Positions 33,986-47,347 of a stretch of 64,000 bases of DNA are shown piece by piece; the first letter of the stretch is position 1, and each line of letters begins with the position of its first letter. The notes below the pieces were generated by a model. That model was not told the DNA's origin. It did no database searches and was given only the letters and a program-made list of their open reading frames with translations. The DNA is from Echiichthys vipera (Eukaryota > Chordata > Actinopteri > Perciformes > Trachinidae). The DNA lies in contig OY829646.1 in NCBI GenBank assembly GCA_963691815.1, positions 22,952,694 to 23,016,693 on the forward strand, read 5' to 3'. Made by a program: the position numbers and the translations under genes.

Positions 33986-33999
33986 CATCCCCATTAATG

Positions 34000-35680
34000 T
34001 AACAACAACAATGCACTTTTGTCAAACTTTTTTTCTTTCTCCTGAAGCATTTTTATGCTACACATTTCCTTTGTTTACGCCCCCCATTTTGCATTTAGTG
34101 CAATTTGAGCCCCTGAATATTATTTTTTATACTTAAATTATGCCATACACTTTCACATTGTCATGAAAGTACCTCTTTTATATATTTTAGTTCTATATCT
34201 TGCTACATGAATCTGCTTGTTCCCAGTGTACTCTTTACATAAAGTCTTTTTTCAACACAAGTGGAAAACATTGTTGATTATCTCAGTGTATTGTATTCAG
34301 TAATCGCCTGGTTGAAGGATTATAAAACTCTGGGTAATGTCAGTTGTTGCAATCAAGTAGAGTACCAGTGTGTTAAGGTATAATTTCTTGGCCAGTGTTG
34401 TTTGTGACATCAATCTAAAGCTGTCCAGAAACAAGGGCGGACCAAAACAACATAATATTGTTTTTCATTACTTCTTGAGTGAAATCATGCCCCTTGATTT
34501 GAGAACAACTAACAAGCAGTGATGTGTAAATGTAGTCCTGCCAAATCTTACAAATTTCTGTAAAATATATTAATAAAAAAGAGTCCATGCCAAAATCCCT
34601 TTTTGTGTTGCAGGTGTGAAGCAGATATGTGTGGGTGTTGGAAATCACATTCAGCTGAAGGGCAGTTTTCTTTATTTCCCATGCCAGGCAGGCAGAGTCT
34701 CAAATCTCCGGTGAGTCAGCATAGTACAGCTTTCTGGGTAATCCCTATTTGTTTGTAAAATTATGTTCATAAAGTCTGTAATGGATAGTTAAGTTTGGCC
34801 CTGGGTCTTTTGTCTTACAACAATAGTAAAACTGTGCAGTAAAAAAAAAAAAAAAAGCAGAAATCCTCTTCAGTCCAACAATTATGGGGCCTCTATATGG
34901 AGTAGTTGGCTCGTGTATATGCTGTAATGTTGTGACCATTCCAAGCCCAGAGGCCAGGTGTTTTTGATTGCAGTACAGCACGTTGGAGCGCAGACTCTGC
35001 AGCACGGCTCTGGCCCCACAGGATGGTTGGATACAAGTATGATAAACCAGAGGAGACTGAGTGGGAGTGGGAGACCCAGACTGTTTTCCTTATTTATTTA
35101 TTAATGTTTTGTTTTCTTTGAGAGAAGCTGTCAGACAGACAGGCAGCTCCACCCTCCTATTAGATGACTTCCTTCACTGTGTAAATATATTCCAGCTGAG
35201 AAGATGTAACATTTCCAACAAGTCTCAACAATTCAGCGTGCAAAGTGTATTGGATAAACTAGAAGATGAGGACAACATTGGATGTTATGGTACAAACAGG
35301 TAGAAATCTGTTTCAGGGGCAAAAACACAACAGACAAGACACATTGACAATGACTTCACTTTCTCTCTATTTAAAACATTCATCTATTTCTCCGCATGTC
35401 CCAGTTTAAATTGTCGGGGTGCATACCAACGGATTTCCCTCCCAATGGATGCCGAACATTCTTCTTTCCTGCTGTCTCTTGGTTGTTCTTTTCTGTAAAC
35501 ATCTCGGATGTCACTGCAATAGTTGTTTCTAATGTGGCTAAGCAGAAAACAACTGCCGTCAAAATCCTCCTCTGAGCAAAATACAAAAGTAAAAAGTTCC
35601 AGTGAATAGTTAAAAGTTAGTGTTGTGGGGAGAGAACGTGATAATGTTGCCCTCTGGTGGTTGCATTTCTTCCTCAGTGT
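34000..35680. other. Intergenic DNA with no identified gene
   Basis: AT-rich with a poly-A run near 34,842-34,857. No coding segment or recognised repeat was found. Confidence 0.45.
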
Positions 35681-35683
35681 TTC

Positions 35684-36110
35684 CCAACCTTTTTGTTTTG
35701 GGGGTCCTAAAAATAAAGTGTCTACGTGCAACCCCTCATCACTGGTTCCGTACTATATGTCTATGAGCGGATCTGCCAAAGAGTGTTTTCTTGTTTCATT
35801 TAGATATGTTTTTGCAATCAGAAAACATACAACTCAAATATTTGGTTAATTGAAAATAACTTATTAAGGTTATTAATTAGTAAGGTTATTAAGTGGTCGG
35901 ATTGTAAATGATTATATTCTTATCAGGGGGTGCATATGATTTCTTACGTAACAGGACATGTTATTTGACGGTGTGAAACGGCGACGGATATGTGACTGTA
36001 ACGGTTATGTTTTGGCACCAAAACAACTCGGCTAGGATCAGAAAAAAGGTTGTGGTTTGGCTTAGTACTTCCAGGACACTACCACCTACAGTATTACGGT
36101 CAGTTCTACA
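35684..36110. repeat. Teleost dispersed repeat fragments
   Basis: 'gtttcccaacctttttgttt' at about 35,681-35,700 resembles a hAT-type terminal motif. 'tttggcaccaaaacaactcg' and 'aaaaggttgtggtttggctt' near 36,010-36,065 match blocks of another common fish repeat. Boundaries are uncertain. Confidence 0.4.
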
Positions 36111-36235
36111 GTAATAACTACATAGATTACACACAGATTAGAGTGCATTCATTTTCGTATGTACAATAAAAACTCTCCTCCTGTACAGTTGTCACGAACA
36201 AGGAAATTTGCTATGTTTATTTCTGCTGTGAAGTT

Positions 36236-36760
36236 GGCCATTTTAACCAAAAACTGTATAAAAAATGGACATAGCATACCAGTAGGGGTCCATTTTCTTG
36301 ACTTGATCCAATGGTACGACTATGGGAGTCGCCATCTTGTCAGACTTTGACCCCGCCTCATTTTCTCTTACCAAAAAAGGGCATTTATGTGATGTTGGGG
36401 GGAGGAAGATACGTCCATCTGGGTCACGTATACCTCTCAGGAGAAGTGAGGGCCAGCGGCTAGCTGTTTGACTGACTAATTATTCATAAACTTTAATCTC
36501 CAAAAAAAACTAGCCTGGTACACCCCCCTCAGTGTTGTCATGGAGATATGACCTAAACATATGATAAACATATAGACTAGAATGTTTTTTTGTACCAGGC
36601 CTTAAACAGGTTTGATTATGTTGTGAAAAACAGCCTGTTTAACATGGAGGTCAATGAGAAATTGCTTTATTTTGAAAGTTGCCGCTAGGAGAACCTAAAT
36701 TTTTGGTACTTCCCTATTGGATCAACCAGGAAGTCGCTGTGGTTAGGGCTTGGGAAGGAC
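36236..36760. repeat. Teleost dispersed repeat (tgtatAaaaaatggacatagc type)
   Basis: It contains 'aaactgtataaaaaatggac', 'gggagtcgccatcttgtc', and near its other end 'attggatcaaccaggaagtc'. The latter is partly complementary to 'gacttgatccaat' at about 36,299. The 'ctgtataNaaaNatggacNtagc' and 'gtcgccatcttg' blocks co-occur in many teleost repeats. Confidence 0.5.
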
Positions 36761-37569
36761 CTCTTTAAGGTCTGTATTTCTTTAACTTTTCAACCTTTAC
36801 AGCTACAGTAAAACTTAAATAAAAGCTGTCAGGCACTTTGATACCTGTGATACTGCCATTACACATCCAAAGTAATGACAGTGTGTGATCCGTGTACGGT
36901 ATACGTGAACTTTGAAATGAAAAAATTAAACATTAACATTACTTTACATTAAAATGTCCCTCCAAATTACCAATCAAATACTGAAATCCAAAACAACTAA
37001 TCCCTATTTACAATCATTCTGACATAACATCGACAATAACGATAACATCTGTGTGACAGTAGATGGAAGATTATTAATTTCTGTTGAGGTTTACAGTATC
37101 ATCTACAGAGTCACTTAACTTAATTCATAAAGGCTGTTTGTCTTCCTGTTGCTCTTTCTTCACTGTCAGCATAAAACATAACAACATTACAAAGAGGGCC
37201 ATGACCAATGAAGAATGTATCACACTCTGGCAAACATTTAAGGTTGCAGATGGTCATGGTTGACTTGTGTACACATCCCTGTCTCATCCCCTACAGGTGC
37301 CACGGCACTGGGTAATAAAAAGCAGAGTATGGGGGAGTTGTGGGTGCAAAAAGAGTTGGAGGAGAGAACAAGGTTGCGCTTCTCTATGACATGTTTTACA
37401 TGGTGCATGGCGTGCTTCTTGAGACAGGTGCTGGTAGTGAGACAACACCCATGCTCTCTTAAAGCTCCTCTTTGCTAATGCTTAGGACATAAGGATTTGG
37501 AAAACACACCACCACACACATTTTTATAAGGGTCAACCATATCATAAGACAGGAAATATCCATTTTTAT

Positions 37570-37940
37570 TTTAAAGCACTTCAAGGTGCTCTATAAATAC
37601 TGTGAAAGTGTCAAAACGCTCAAGCCACAGAGAAACGCACAAAGCCTGTATTCAGAAACTGTCTTTAAACGAATCGCCAGGACTTTTGTACGGTTGTGAT
37701 GTCACAACCAGACTTTACAGCCTATTGGTTGAAAAAGCTGCTACAGCGTCATTACAGTCATTCAGAATCAGAATCAGAATCAGAAATACTTTAACAATCC
37801 CAGGGGGAAATCGTTTATTCCCAACTGCAATGACGGTGAAGAGACGCCGAGAGCACAGAAGTGGAAGTGCCAGAAACGCTGACCAATCAGAGCAGACTGG
37901 GCTTTTTCCGAAAGGAGGCTTAAAGAGACAGGTGCTAAAA
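37570..37940 (-). mobile_element. Teleost MITE-like repeat, copy 3 (inverted)
   Basis: 'ataaatactgtgaaagtgtc', 'aaaacgctcaagccacagag' and 'aaacgcacaaagcctgtatt' are the reverse complement of blocks in copies at 7,575-7,850 and 15,165-15,505. The right part ('ctgaccaatcagagcagact', 'gggctttttccgaaaggagg') matches the reverse of the left part of copy 2. A short foreign segment is nested at 37,762-37,815. Confidence 0.7.
37762..37815 (+). repeat. Nested short repeat (agaatcagaatcagaaatac type)
   Basis: Three copies of 'cagaat' lead into 'cagaaatactttaacaatcc' and 'cagggggaaatcg'. It is a fragment of a very common fish interspersed repeat inserted into the MITE copy. Confidence 0.6.
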
Positions 37941-38225
37941 CAGAGTTGTTGTGTTTTTTTTAAACATTAAAGCATGTAAGCATGTGCTAGTAGAAACCAC
38001 AATCCATCCTTAACCTAATATGTCAAAGTGTAATTCCTGCACATTTGCATTCCATCTTTTTCGGCATGAATATACATCAAAATAAGCCACCAAGACAGTT
38101 TTTTTGGTTGATAACCTATTAACAGAGAAATCCGGGACAGTCACTGACAGCCAGACATGGCTAACACTGAGTAACACAATACTCAGTATTGTAATGTAAT
38201 ATTTGAGTATTACTAAAAAAAAAAC

Positions 38226-38444
38226 ACAATGCTACAAGCTTTAACAATCGGCTTAGAGGCATTGAGAGGCATTGAGAGGCATTGAGAGGGACTGAGAGGC
38301 AGTCCATACAAGTCAATTACCGAATGCAGATACCAAGTTCAGTTCCATACTTTCCTCCTTTAACTGAACTTCAGTGCATTCAGTAATTGTTTGGGCCGCC
38401 TCTCTGATATGTACAGAGCAGGCTGCTAAAGCTTGTAGCATTGT
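38226..38444. mobile_element. 219-bp MITE with 18-bp perfect terminal inverted repeats
   Basis: Left end: acaatgctacaagcttta (38,226-38,243). Right end: taaagcttgtagcattgt (38,427-38,444), its exact reverse complement. Further inward, 'caattaccgaatgca' pairs imperfectly with 'tgcattcagtaattg', so the element is foldback-like. A short tandem of gaggcattga units lies in the left part. No ORF. Confidence 0.85.
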
Positions 38445-39225
38445 AAAACAGTCATTTTAAATAAACGTTTGCTTACTATGTTGTTGTCTGAATTCAGACA
38501 GAAAGGTGATAATTCTGCTTTATGTTGATTATTGAGGTTGTAGTAGTGGGTAGTGAACTACATTATATTGAAATGTGTTTCCTTTTCTAACCTTAAAAAC
38601 AGAAAATGTATAGGCTTTGCAAAAGTCCAATTCATGGGAGAGCTATTGTACTGTATTGAATTACAGATGTACCAAATAAAGTCCTACGTTGGCTACATGA
38701 GGCATAAATACAGGACGAACTGCTTTCCTCGAGTCTGTTATAGATGAGTCAATATCATGGTAAGTTTCGAGGCCTTCATGTTTTATAAGCTTCATCTCCC
38801 AACAGGTGCTCTGCTATGCCATTGTGTGTCTGTTTTTGAAGGTGCAGGTCTAGAGGTGATGACTGTCAGGTCTGACACATGCTGGGAATAGACAGTGATT
38901 GTAACATGACTCAGCTGTGTAATCACCTTTGTAATTTTGATGTCACCACTTCAAAGTCCTATTTCATGTGTTTTTTTTTCAATTTCTTTGTTCATACCTT
39001 GTACGTCTCACACTGAGCTGGTCATAAAAATGTCCTGGGAGTCATTTCTGTAAACTGTGGGATTTTAGTCTCTTAGCAGACGGTACTGCAAAAGGTGTTT
39101 ACCTGAATTTAGACTGCTTGACAAGTGAACATAGTCTTTTCCTAAACCATCTGTCAATTCTAATAAAAGCCATGTAAATATAATACAGATAAGGCAAGTC
39201 AAATTACTTTTTGTGACATTACTTT

Positions 39226-39347
39226 AAAAGGCCCTGCACACCCACACAGGTGTTTTCACTTGTGATGATTGGACCTCTACTCAGGTTGATGGTGGGTGGA
39301 GCTATGATGGCAATTACATGAAACGTGTAATTTGTTCCTTTCTAATG

Positions 39348-39378
<31 letters not shown>

Positions 39379-39675
39379 GATGCGACTTTCTAACTCATGA
39401 TACTGTACTGTTAACATTACATGACTGTCTGATAATGGAATATCTTGAAGTTGTTAATTTCAAATATTTTTGCGGTGCATTCTCCAGTGCATTCGGTAAT
39501 CCACTTGTGGACTGCCACTCAATATGGACGTACTCGGCTGCTAAAGCTTGTAAAACAGTCCTCAGTCTTCTTCCTCTGGCTTCAGAGGTAGCTGTGTGAA
39601 GTCAGCTGAAGTGATGTCACTTGAGTCAGCGTTCGTTGGGATTTTGAAATAAAAAAAATCAAATAGGTGTGCAGA
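39226..39675. mobile_element. Candidate composite MITE with (CA)n
   Basis: Short inverted ends (ctgcacacc at about 39,234 and ggtgtgcag at about 39,666) flank DNA that contains a (CA)n tract. It also has a block (tgcattcggtaat, then gctgctaaagcttgtaaaac) related to the right half of the 38,226-38,444 element. The limits are tentative. Confidence 0.45.
39347..39378 (+). repeat. (CA)n microsatellite
   Basis: A short GC/CA alternating run of about 32 bases. Confidence 0.9.
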
Positions 39676-39679
39676 GGTG

Positions 39680-39990
39680 AAAGAAGTGTGTCAGGATTTC
39701 GGTTCTGTCAGTCTCCTCCCTCTTCCTTTTGTGTGAGGTTGTCTCCCTCTGTCTGTTTCTCCCTGCTTGTGTCTTTCCCCTTTGTGTTTGTCTGTTGTTG
39801 CTGGTAGGCGTGGTTCCGCCCAGCTGTGGCTCATCAGCTCGTCAGCACTGGAGGGATAAAAAGCCGGACCGTTTTTGCATTTACGTGGTATCTTGTCTCT
39901 CTTGGTTGGCTCCCAATTACCCTTGCTCGATTGTTACATCCGTGTTGCTCTGTTTTTCGTTAACTGTTTCTTTGTTTCTTTCATGACAAA
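39680..39990 (+). other. Promoter-like block with TATA-like motif, origin unknown
   Basis: A CT-rich run is followed by 'gtaggcgtggttccgcccag', which holds a ccgccc GC-box-like core. Then comes 'agggataaaaagccgg', with a TATA-like ataaaa at about 39,854. No coding exon follows that I can recognise. Fish repeat families that start with a CT-rich 5' UTR look similar, so a retroelement 5' end is a good alternative. Confidence 0.3.
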
Positions 39991-39999
39991 GTGATCTTA

Positions 40000-42900
40000 C
40001 GGCTTAGGGTGATTTTAGACGCTGCTAGAGTAGCACACCTGAATTGAAATAGTGAATACTATTTATAAATGAGATTTGAAACCCAGCCGGTGGAGAAACA
40101 ACAGTGAGAATGCATTCATAATGCAAACATTGTCGATGTGTCATAACATTTTACCTCTACTAAAATTACTAAGCAATATATTTTATTTGTACACTCAGTG
40201 ATGCTCTTCATTAGATGGACAGTAATGACTGTAAGTTTGAAACAGCAGGTTTTTTTCACCATCAACCCTGTTTCTAAGTGATACAGTTGCCATGCACAGT
40301 GACATGGATACACTAAATCATTTTTGCTGTAAATTACTCCTTATATGTATTTCTCCGTTATAACTGTGAGTAAACCACAGCCCGTGTGTGGATCAAAAAA
40401 CAAAACAATGAATTAAAAGAGTATAAAACTGGTGTAGAGCTGTAGGTAGTAGGTTAGACAGTACAAGTAGGTAAATATGTACTATATAACCTGGAAAGAT
40501 CGGTAATATACACTTCAATAAATACAGAACACTTGGTCCAGAAAGCACTCATTGCGAGGAATGTATACTGAAGGAAACCTCAGACTCGCTCTGTCAAATC
40601 CCAGTGGGTATCCAGTTTCCCTTTGGCCTTGCAGGAGTGGTGCTCATCACTGCTCAACAGCCTCGAATAATACCTCATAGTGGTTTTGGACTCAAGGTGC
40701 CAGGTAATTGTAATTACAACTAAACCCAAGTGTTATAAAACTAGGCTCAGACACGCTCATTTGTGCATCAAACCTGCATGCGAAGTGTGGCTGGTACGTG
40801 CTTGGAACTGTTCCACAACATATACAAGTGGTCCAACAAAGTGCACTCAGCAGCATGATCTGCACAGTCTCATTTCACTCGCACATCTACATCCTAACCC
40901 AAACGCCCTGAACAAATGATTATATTTCCTCCCTGCTTTGGTGTTGGTGAGGTTTCGAGGGAAATGTTCCTTCAAGTGTCAGTGATTAAGAGTGATTTTG
41001 TTTTCACAATATTCTTTGAGAGATCTCATAATGTAATCAAACTTAATTATGTGTTTTGACAGGTAAATGGCATTAAACATTACAGTGTGTGAAATTAGAA
41101 ATGATGTAGTGCACGTTGTGTTATTTACGTATAAAATTATACTCACTAATCTTTTTTAATAGATATTTCTTGCAACACTTCAACTTGTCAAACGCAGGCC
41201 TAGTTAATAATGTTAATGCTTGCTTTGTTCCATTTAGCTGCTTCAGTGCCAAAGGTCCTGTTATTGTGCATGCTGTCTCACTGGCATGTCTTACTGAGGC
41301 ACCTAAAAAGAACAGAGCCATCATTAACGTTACTTAGACCTGGCAAGTCAAATTATCTGCTGTGAGAAAGATATGATCATGTTGCATGTTCAGGGTTGTG
41401 TCAGTTCTAACTTAACTTCACAATGAACCTGGATTATAACCTGACTCCGCCAGATGGATTGATCCGTATTTGCTCAGCATATCTATGTGGGAACTCTCGT
41501 TGGAGATCTTTTGGGAAGGGGCAAAAATACTGGTTGCTGATTGGATAAACAATCTGTCTATCACCAAATCAACCAATCAGATCAATGAAGCGCATGATGT
41601 ACTAACAGCGTGTCATGGTAAAGGATATTTTCCATTTGTATAACACAAATTTATGGATAAAAGGCACAATTTCAGGTGCCCGATCCATATTCCAACAGAA
41701 GGGTCCAAGGGTTAGCGTCTCAAAACCAACACTGATGGTTTGGTCGCTTGGCAAACTTTTTTTTTTTTCGTTTTTTTCTGCGACATGTTGCCCGACTGCT
41801 TTGTGAGTAAAATGCAATGGAGCTTGCAAGATCAGGATGGTCTTACAAGGCTACATGGATTATGTATTTCTGTAAAATCAACTCCCATATGATCTAAACT
41901 AGTTTATTTCTTATTTCTTGTCCCGTTCTCATCCCAACTCATCACATACTGCAATCAAGACCCTTTGGAGTCACTTGGCAATGCCCTGGGTAGACCTCCG
42001 CATTGGGTTGGGCTATAACTTTAAGTACTTTAAGTACTTTAGTACTGGTATTGGTACTGGTATCGTACATTTATCGTATCGTACACAACTATACCTAACC
42101 CTAATTTTCAGCATTGCCATTGAGTACATGTGGCTCCCTAATCACATAGAGACAACAATGATCCATTTGCTCTCTGCTGAGAAGTGGCAGGTATTTATTG
42201 GTTTCAGAGACACTGGCACAGGGCAAAGCTGGTTCTCAGTTGCAAAGCTGGTTTACTGACAGGGGGAGGAGAAATAGTATCCACTTCTGTGTGCCATGGA
42301 CTTTTTTCCTTTTTCCATGGTATCAAAAGAGGAATCAAGTATTGATTTTCTTTGCAAATATTGTATATCAAAGTCAAAATTTGTGGTATAGTGACAACCT
42401 TAGTTATGGCAAAGCTCCATGTACTGCAGTCTCAACCCTCTGGAGGCCGGCCGTTCGTCAACCCCAGCACTGTTACTACAAGACCATCACACTAAACAGA
42501 AGACAAATGGCAATAACGGACCTAGCAAAAGGAGAGAAGCAGCTGTGACTGTGTCTGTGGCCCAAAAGTCCTTTGAGAGTATTCTTTAATCCTGACACCT
42601 GCAAGCCATTTCATTATGATTTACAGTGGGGAGAATGCAGGCCGGGGGCAGCAAAGCCAATGGAGGGACTGTTTTCACAACAAATTATGAGGAACACATT
42701 TTTTTTTTCTTGCAATTCCAGGCATTTGTTCATGTTCACAAACACGAACAATGCCTGGACACATCTGACAATGAAGGCATTGATAAAAAGTAGGCTTCCC
42801 AGGAGACTGTATGAATGCTTATTGTATTTATGTATATACTTGCTATCCCATGAAAGACAGAATATGTGTGTGAGAGAAAGAGAAAGTGAGAGTCAAACCA

Positions 42901-44850
42901 AGTAAAGATAAATGGGCTGGAGGTTTTGGGACAGGATATGGAGTTCACATGAATGATCATTAGCAGGATCTCTGCAGACCGGAGCAGCACCATTTAGTGG
43001 CTGAAAAGTCGTCCAGCTGCTCGCCCGTAATGTCTTGATATTATGGTCTTGTTTACATCCAATCACTTTCTCATGTCATTACTTGTGTGTGAGTTTTCCA
43101 CATGCTGAATTACTTTAGGTTTGGACGTACTGAATGTGTTGTATTGTGTAATGTAGCAGCAGTAATCATCTGTGACAAACACTTTTCACACGTGTTGAAA
43201 GGATTTAGCTGAGATGTCCTATTCAAACACATTTTGTCTGCACATTACTTCCACAATTATTCCCTCTGACCGCAAGGACTTAGAAGAGAAGAGAATCCAT
43301 GCTGTGTAATTATTTTGTGGAACTTAGCTGCCATCAACATACATTACTAGTCCTAATCTTTGCCTCATACACTGAAGTTGAAAAACCTGCTGTTGTTTAC
43401 TCTTAAATATAATTTTTCATACAGTTATTTATGTCATCAGTAAGGAAAATACACATATACTGAATTAAGATCTTTCCTCCTACAGCAGAGTACTGTTTAA
43501 TAGTACGGTAATCCCCAATCGTTACATTGACCCCTCAAAGTCTGCCCAGAAAAACACATCATGTCCATAATCTTTTATTCACCATGAGGTTCACTCAAAG
43601 CAGGGAGGTGTGGAGGAAAGAATGAGCTGAGAGTGAGATCCTCAGGCTCCAGTGGCATCACTACCTGTGGAGTGTGCGGAGCTCATTTTATGTCCTACAT
43701 CCTTCAAGCTCCTTCAAACTGCATAGGGAGGAGGGCTGCTGTGGAGAATGTGTCCCAAGACACAGGACGTTCACCCGGGGGACTGGTGTACTTTTCCTGA
43801 CTGTGTCCATGTCTTGGAAGTACAGTACTAAACCAAACTACAGCCTTTTCTCTAATATTAAAGTGAAATTCCGATGTAAAATCATCCCAGGGTCTTTTTA
43901 GGCAAATTGTGTCATCAAATAAGCCATCTAGACAATTTTCTTCCTTTTTATAGAATCCAAATTTCTTCCAAACTTTAGATTTTAGATTTTATGACACACT
44001 GTAAACTGTGTTGGCCATGTTGTTCTTCCTCACAACCAAGCATAGCAACAATCAACGCTACTCTTACGTCATAGTCTCATTAATGCCAGTCTCTTGAGTC
44101 TAGGGTTGAGAGTGGAGCGGAGTGGAGTGGAGACTCTGTGCCGAAGCAGCAAAGCAAAGTCAACTGGTTAACAGAACATTTTGACCAGAACGTGGGTCAA
44201 TGTAGTCCCATATTTAATGTATGTAATATTGTGATTTGCATTGTGAATCTTTACACCCCTAGTAATAGCTCTTAATGGGTTTCAATGAACAAAGACTATT
44301 TCTTGATAATTTTCTGTTTCAGGTGTCTTTTATCTTTGGCACTTGACAAAGACTGTGACAAAATCAAAGATTTATACAGATTCTTCCTCAAGACAATCAG
44401 TGCCATTTTGGCCATTTTCTCTCCTCTAAAACCACAATAGGCTGTTCCTCAAACTCTGTGTTTTAGAAAGCCCTCATTTTCTCTATGGAAGTGTTAACTT
44501 AAATACAATTATTAAAAAATATTTCCTAAGGTTTTAAATTAAAGCATTTCTTCCCTTTCTTGCATGTCTCAAAGCGCTTCCCTCTAAAATCTTTTCAACA
44601 CAACACAGGAGCTCAGATGGCGTGTTGGACGATCACCATGCCCTGCAGAACATTTGTTTCCACCACTCTTTATCTTTCCATGCTATAACGCATTGTTGCG
44701 TAAACCACAAAAGTGGGCTGGTATCAATCAGCCCCAAAAATGGTTCTCTAACACAAAACACATTCAGGACATTGGATATCTATCTTGTGACCTGGCGATC
44801 TTTATCTTTACAAATGAGCCTGACAGCAGTGAAAGGTTATCTAATATCAA
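40000..44850. other. Intergenic DNA with no identified gene
   Basis: Several open frames of 60-116 codons occur (for example 41,918-42,259, 42,198-42,548 and 42,573-42,905). They overlap one another and lack motifs, splice context and coding composition. No transposon was recognised with confidence. Confidence 0.45.
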
Positions 44851-44854
44851 TCAA

Positions 44855-44935
44855 CTGACAAATAAATCAACCAGAAACAACCATAAGACACATGGGAATC
44901 ACTACAAAAACAACCACAAATTTTACATGGTACAT
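44855..44935 (+). repeat. Degenerate AACCACAAA-type tandem repeat
   Basis: Successive units such as aaatcaaccagaaa, caaccataagacac and caaccacaaa suggest a degraded minisatellite. Confidence 0.4.
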
Positions 44936-45609
44936 GACAGTTTTGGCTCAGAAGTCACTTTGTTTTTTTGAGACGATTTGTGGTTGTAAATCTGTTGTAA
45001 TATAATTTAAGTATTTTGTTGAATTCTTGTTGATCTTTAAATTTAGATTGCTTAAACACATAAGCAAAACTGGTTGCAAAACCGTTTCTGGCACTTTTTA
45101 TGTCTTTACTGGCGTATAATATTTGTGTTGCTAAGTTTTGAAAAAATTTGCTTTTCTATGTGTAACTAAACATAATGAGAAATAATAATGACCAAATATG
45201 ACCATATCTGGTTATAAGTGATATTTAAAAGTAAAAAAAAATCAATTTAACACCTCGGGCTATATTTAAACAATCTACAGCACATGGTCAAAAGTGCATT
45301 CCCACTTTCATTCCCTTTAAAAGTCACATGTGTCTGCAGCACATTCCTATTAAACCCTTTGGAGTTGGAGAAGCAAGCTGTTTTCTCCGCCTTTTCCCAA
45401 ATTCTCTGTCCCATCAACAACTCCATTTGACTACATATGGTCAAATGCATAACCTGTTTATCTGCATAGGAGCAGGAATGTCCCTGTGTGTGGACAAGCA
45501 TGATGCTGTGATCGGCTCTGACGCCATCAGAATCCACTTGTATGCTTAATTATCTAGTTGCCAATGAACGCATTACTAAACTCTCTGGAAACTGTGCCCT
45601 CTCAATAGC

Positions 45610-45800
45610 AGTCAAATACTGCGCCTTTGACTTTGGACCAGGTTTTTGTTGTTGAAAGACACAATCGCTTTCTGCTGCCTCAGACAGCAATGCGCCAACA
45701 TTTTGCCTGACGAAACCTCATATATTTTAAAACCAACACACCCATGGGCGCATAGATGGGCACAAATACATATGCCACATACACAATATGACCTCTGGGC
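45610..45800. repeat. Dispersed repeat, copy A
   Basis: 'gaccaggtttttgttgttga', 'gcaatgcgccaacattttgc', 'aaaaccaacacacccatggg' and 'gggcacaaatacatatgcca' occur in the same order as related blocks at 46,765-46,975. Confidence 0.5.
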
Positions 45801-46764
45801 TTGAAAATAGCATCTGCTGTTGGTTTGAAACCAGCAATGACAGTTGCGCTGTGCTCTGCTCCACTCTGGGCTGGATGTAAGATAGAGCCCATCTTATTCC
45901 AGCCTTAACTCAATCTACAATAAAATTGTCCATCAGTTAAAAGGTTGAAATTCGCTTTACATCACACTGAACTTACAACAGACTCTGCTTAGTATATTGC
46001 ATACTTTTCCCTTTTTCTCTTCTCCACACTCCCTTTCCAGAGATGACACTGTCATATTTTGAAACATCTCTCTCTTGGTTGGCACTGCTGTGCTTCCCTC
46101 TGTCTCTCTGTTTCTCTTTTGTTAAGGACCACACAGAGGGATGACATGTTGGAGGCACATCCAGGCTGGGTGGCCCGGCTGCAGGAAAGATGTGGGTGAC
46201 AGGATCAGCCTTCAACAGACTATGGGAGTAATGCGTGTAGACAGTGTAAAACCAGTCTTTTGGAGACCTGTAGAAAGAGCAACGCTGGCAATTCTGAATA
46301 AATGCACTTTGAAAAAAAGAAGAAGAAAAAAGTTCTTTGGGGGCCTTGTTTTAGCTGCAGCCTAATGCACTGGACTCCCATGCACTACTAATGTCCTTAA
46401 ACATCTCAGCAACTCTAATCTATCTAACTTTCAATTCCCACCAGTTTATTGAAAGATTTATCCGGTGAAATTTGGCTTGTACAGATTGAAAGAGTAAAAA
46501 CAGAAGTAAAGAAAAACTTGCAGGATAAAGCTTGGGAAATTTAATGATGGTTTTTCTACGAAATGTTGGAAGTCACTATTAAACATTAACACTTGTTAAA
46601 TGGAAAGGTTTTCAGAAACATACATCATTTTCAAATCTACATTTGTAGCATCCATTACTACAGTGTCTTTGTCTCTTCACTAATGATTTGAAGTTTTAAA
46701 TGGTGTAATATAATCTATATCAAGGCGTGTGGAAAATTTCAAAAAGTTTATGTGCAGCTTCCTT

Positions 46765-46975
46765 GAAGACAATTGGCCCTATTTGTGCACAGTACAAGCG
46801 CATTCAGGGTGTGTCCAACAATTTCTTTGCTCGTTAGAGGCAAAGGGGTTGTATTTAGTCTCTTAATTAAACACAGCTGTGTTCCGGGTGCCTGACAGCA
46901 CCTCATTTTAATACCAACAAACCCATGGTGTGTGAAATAGGTGCAAGTACATTTGCTACTTAAACAAGGTATTAA
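46765..46975. repeat. Dispersed repeat, copy B
   Basis: It shares 'gcctgacagcacctcatttt', 'aataccaacaaacccatggt' and 'aggtgcaagtacatttgcta' with copy A in equivalent order. It is well diverged and has no ORF. Confidence 0.5.
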
Positions 46976-47214
46976 TGAAAAATCCTTTAAAATATTTATA
47001 CATCTGTGATATGTAGCTATTAGCCTTTTCTGATTCACTGATGGGTTAATCAACATTAAACCACTTTTGTGAAGTTTAAGGAGGCCTGAGAACCCCTTGT
47101 TTCTGTGTTTCAGAGTCATTAAAACTCTTTGGTTCCTGCAGAAAATGGGGAAGATCACCCTGTTTCCTGATAATCACCTTGTAGCATTTAGTATGTACTT
47201 AGCAAAACAAATGG

Positions 47215-47347
<133 letters not shown>

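Noticed and set aside
33424..34025. Overlapping ORFs of 66-133 codons on both strands
   Set aside because: They occur because the block is GC-rich; the frames contradict each other and have no splice context or family motif.
41918..42905. Three consecutive + strand ORFs of 110-116 codons
   Set aside because: They start and end at random positions, overlap in different frames and contain no known domain; composition is not coding-like.
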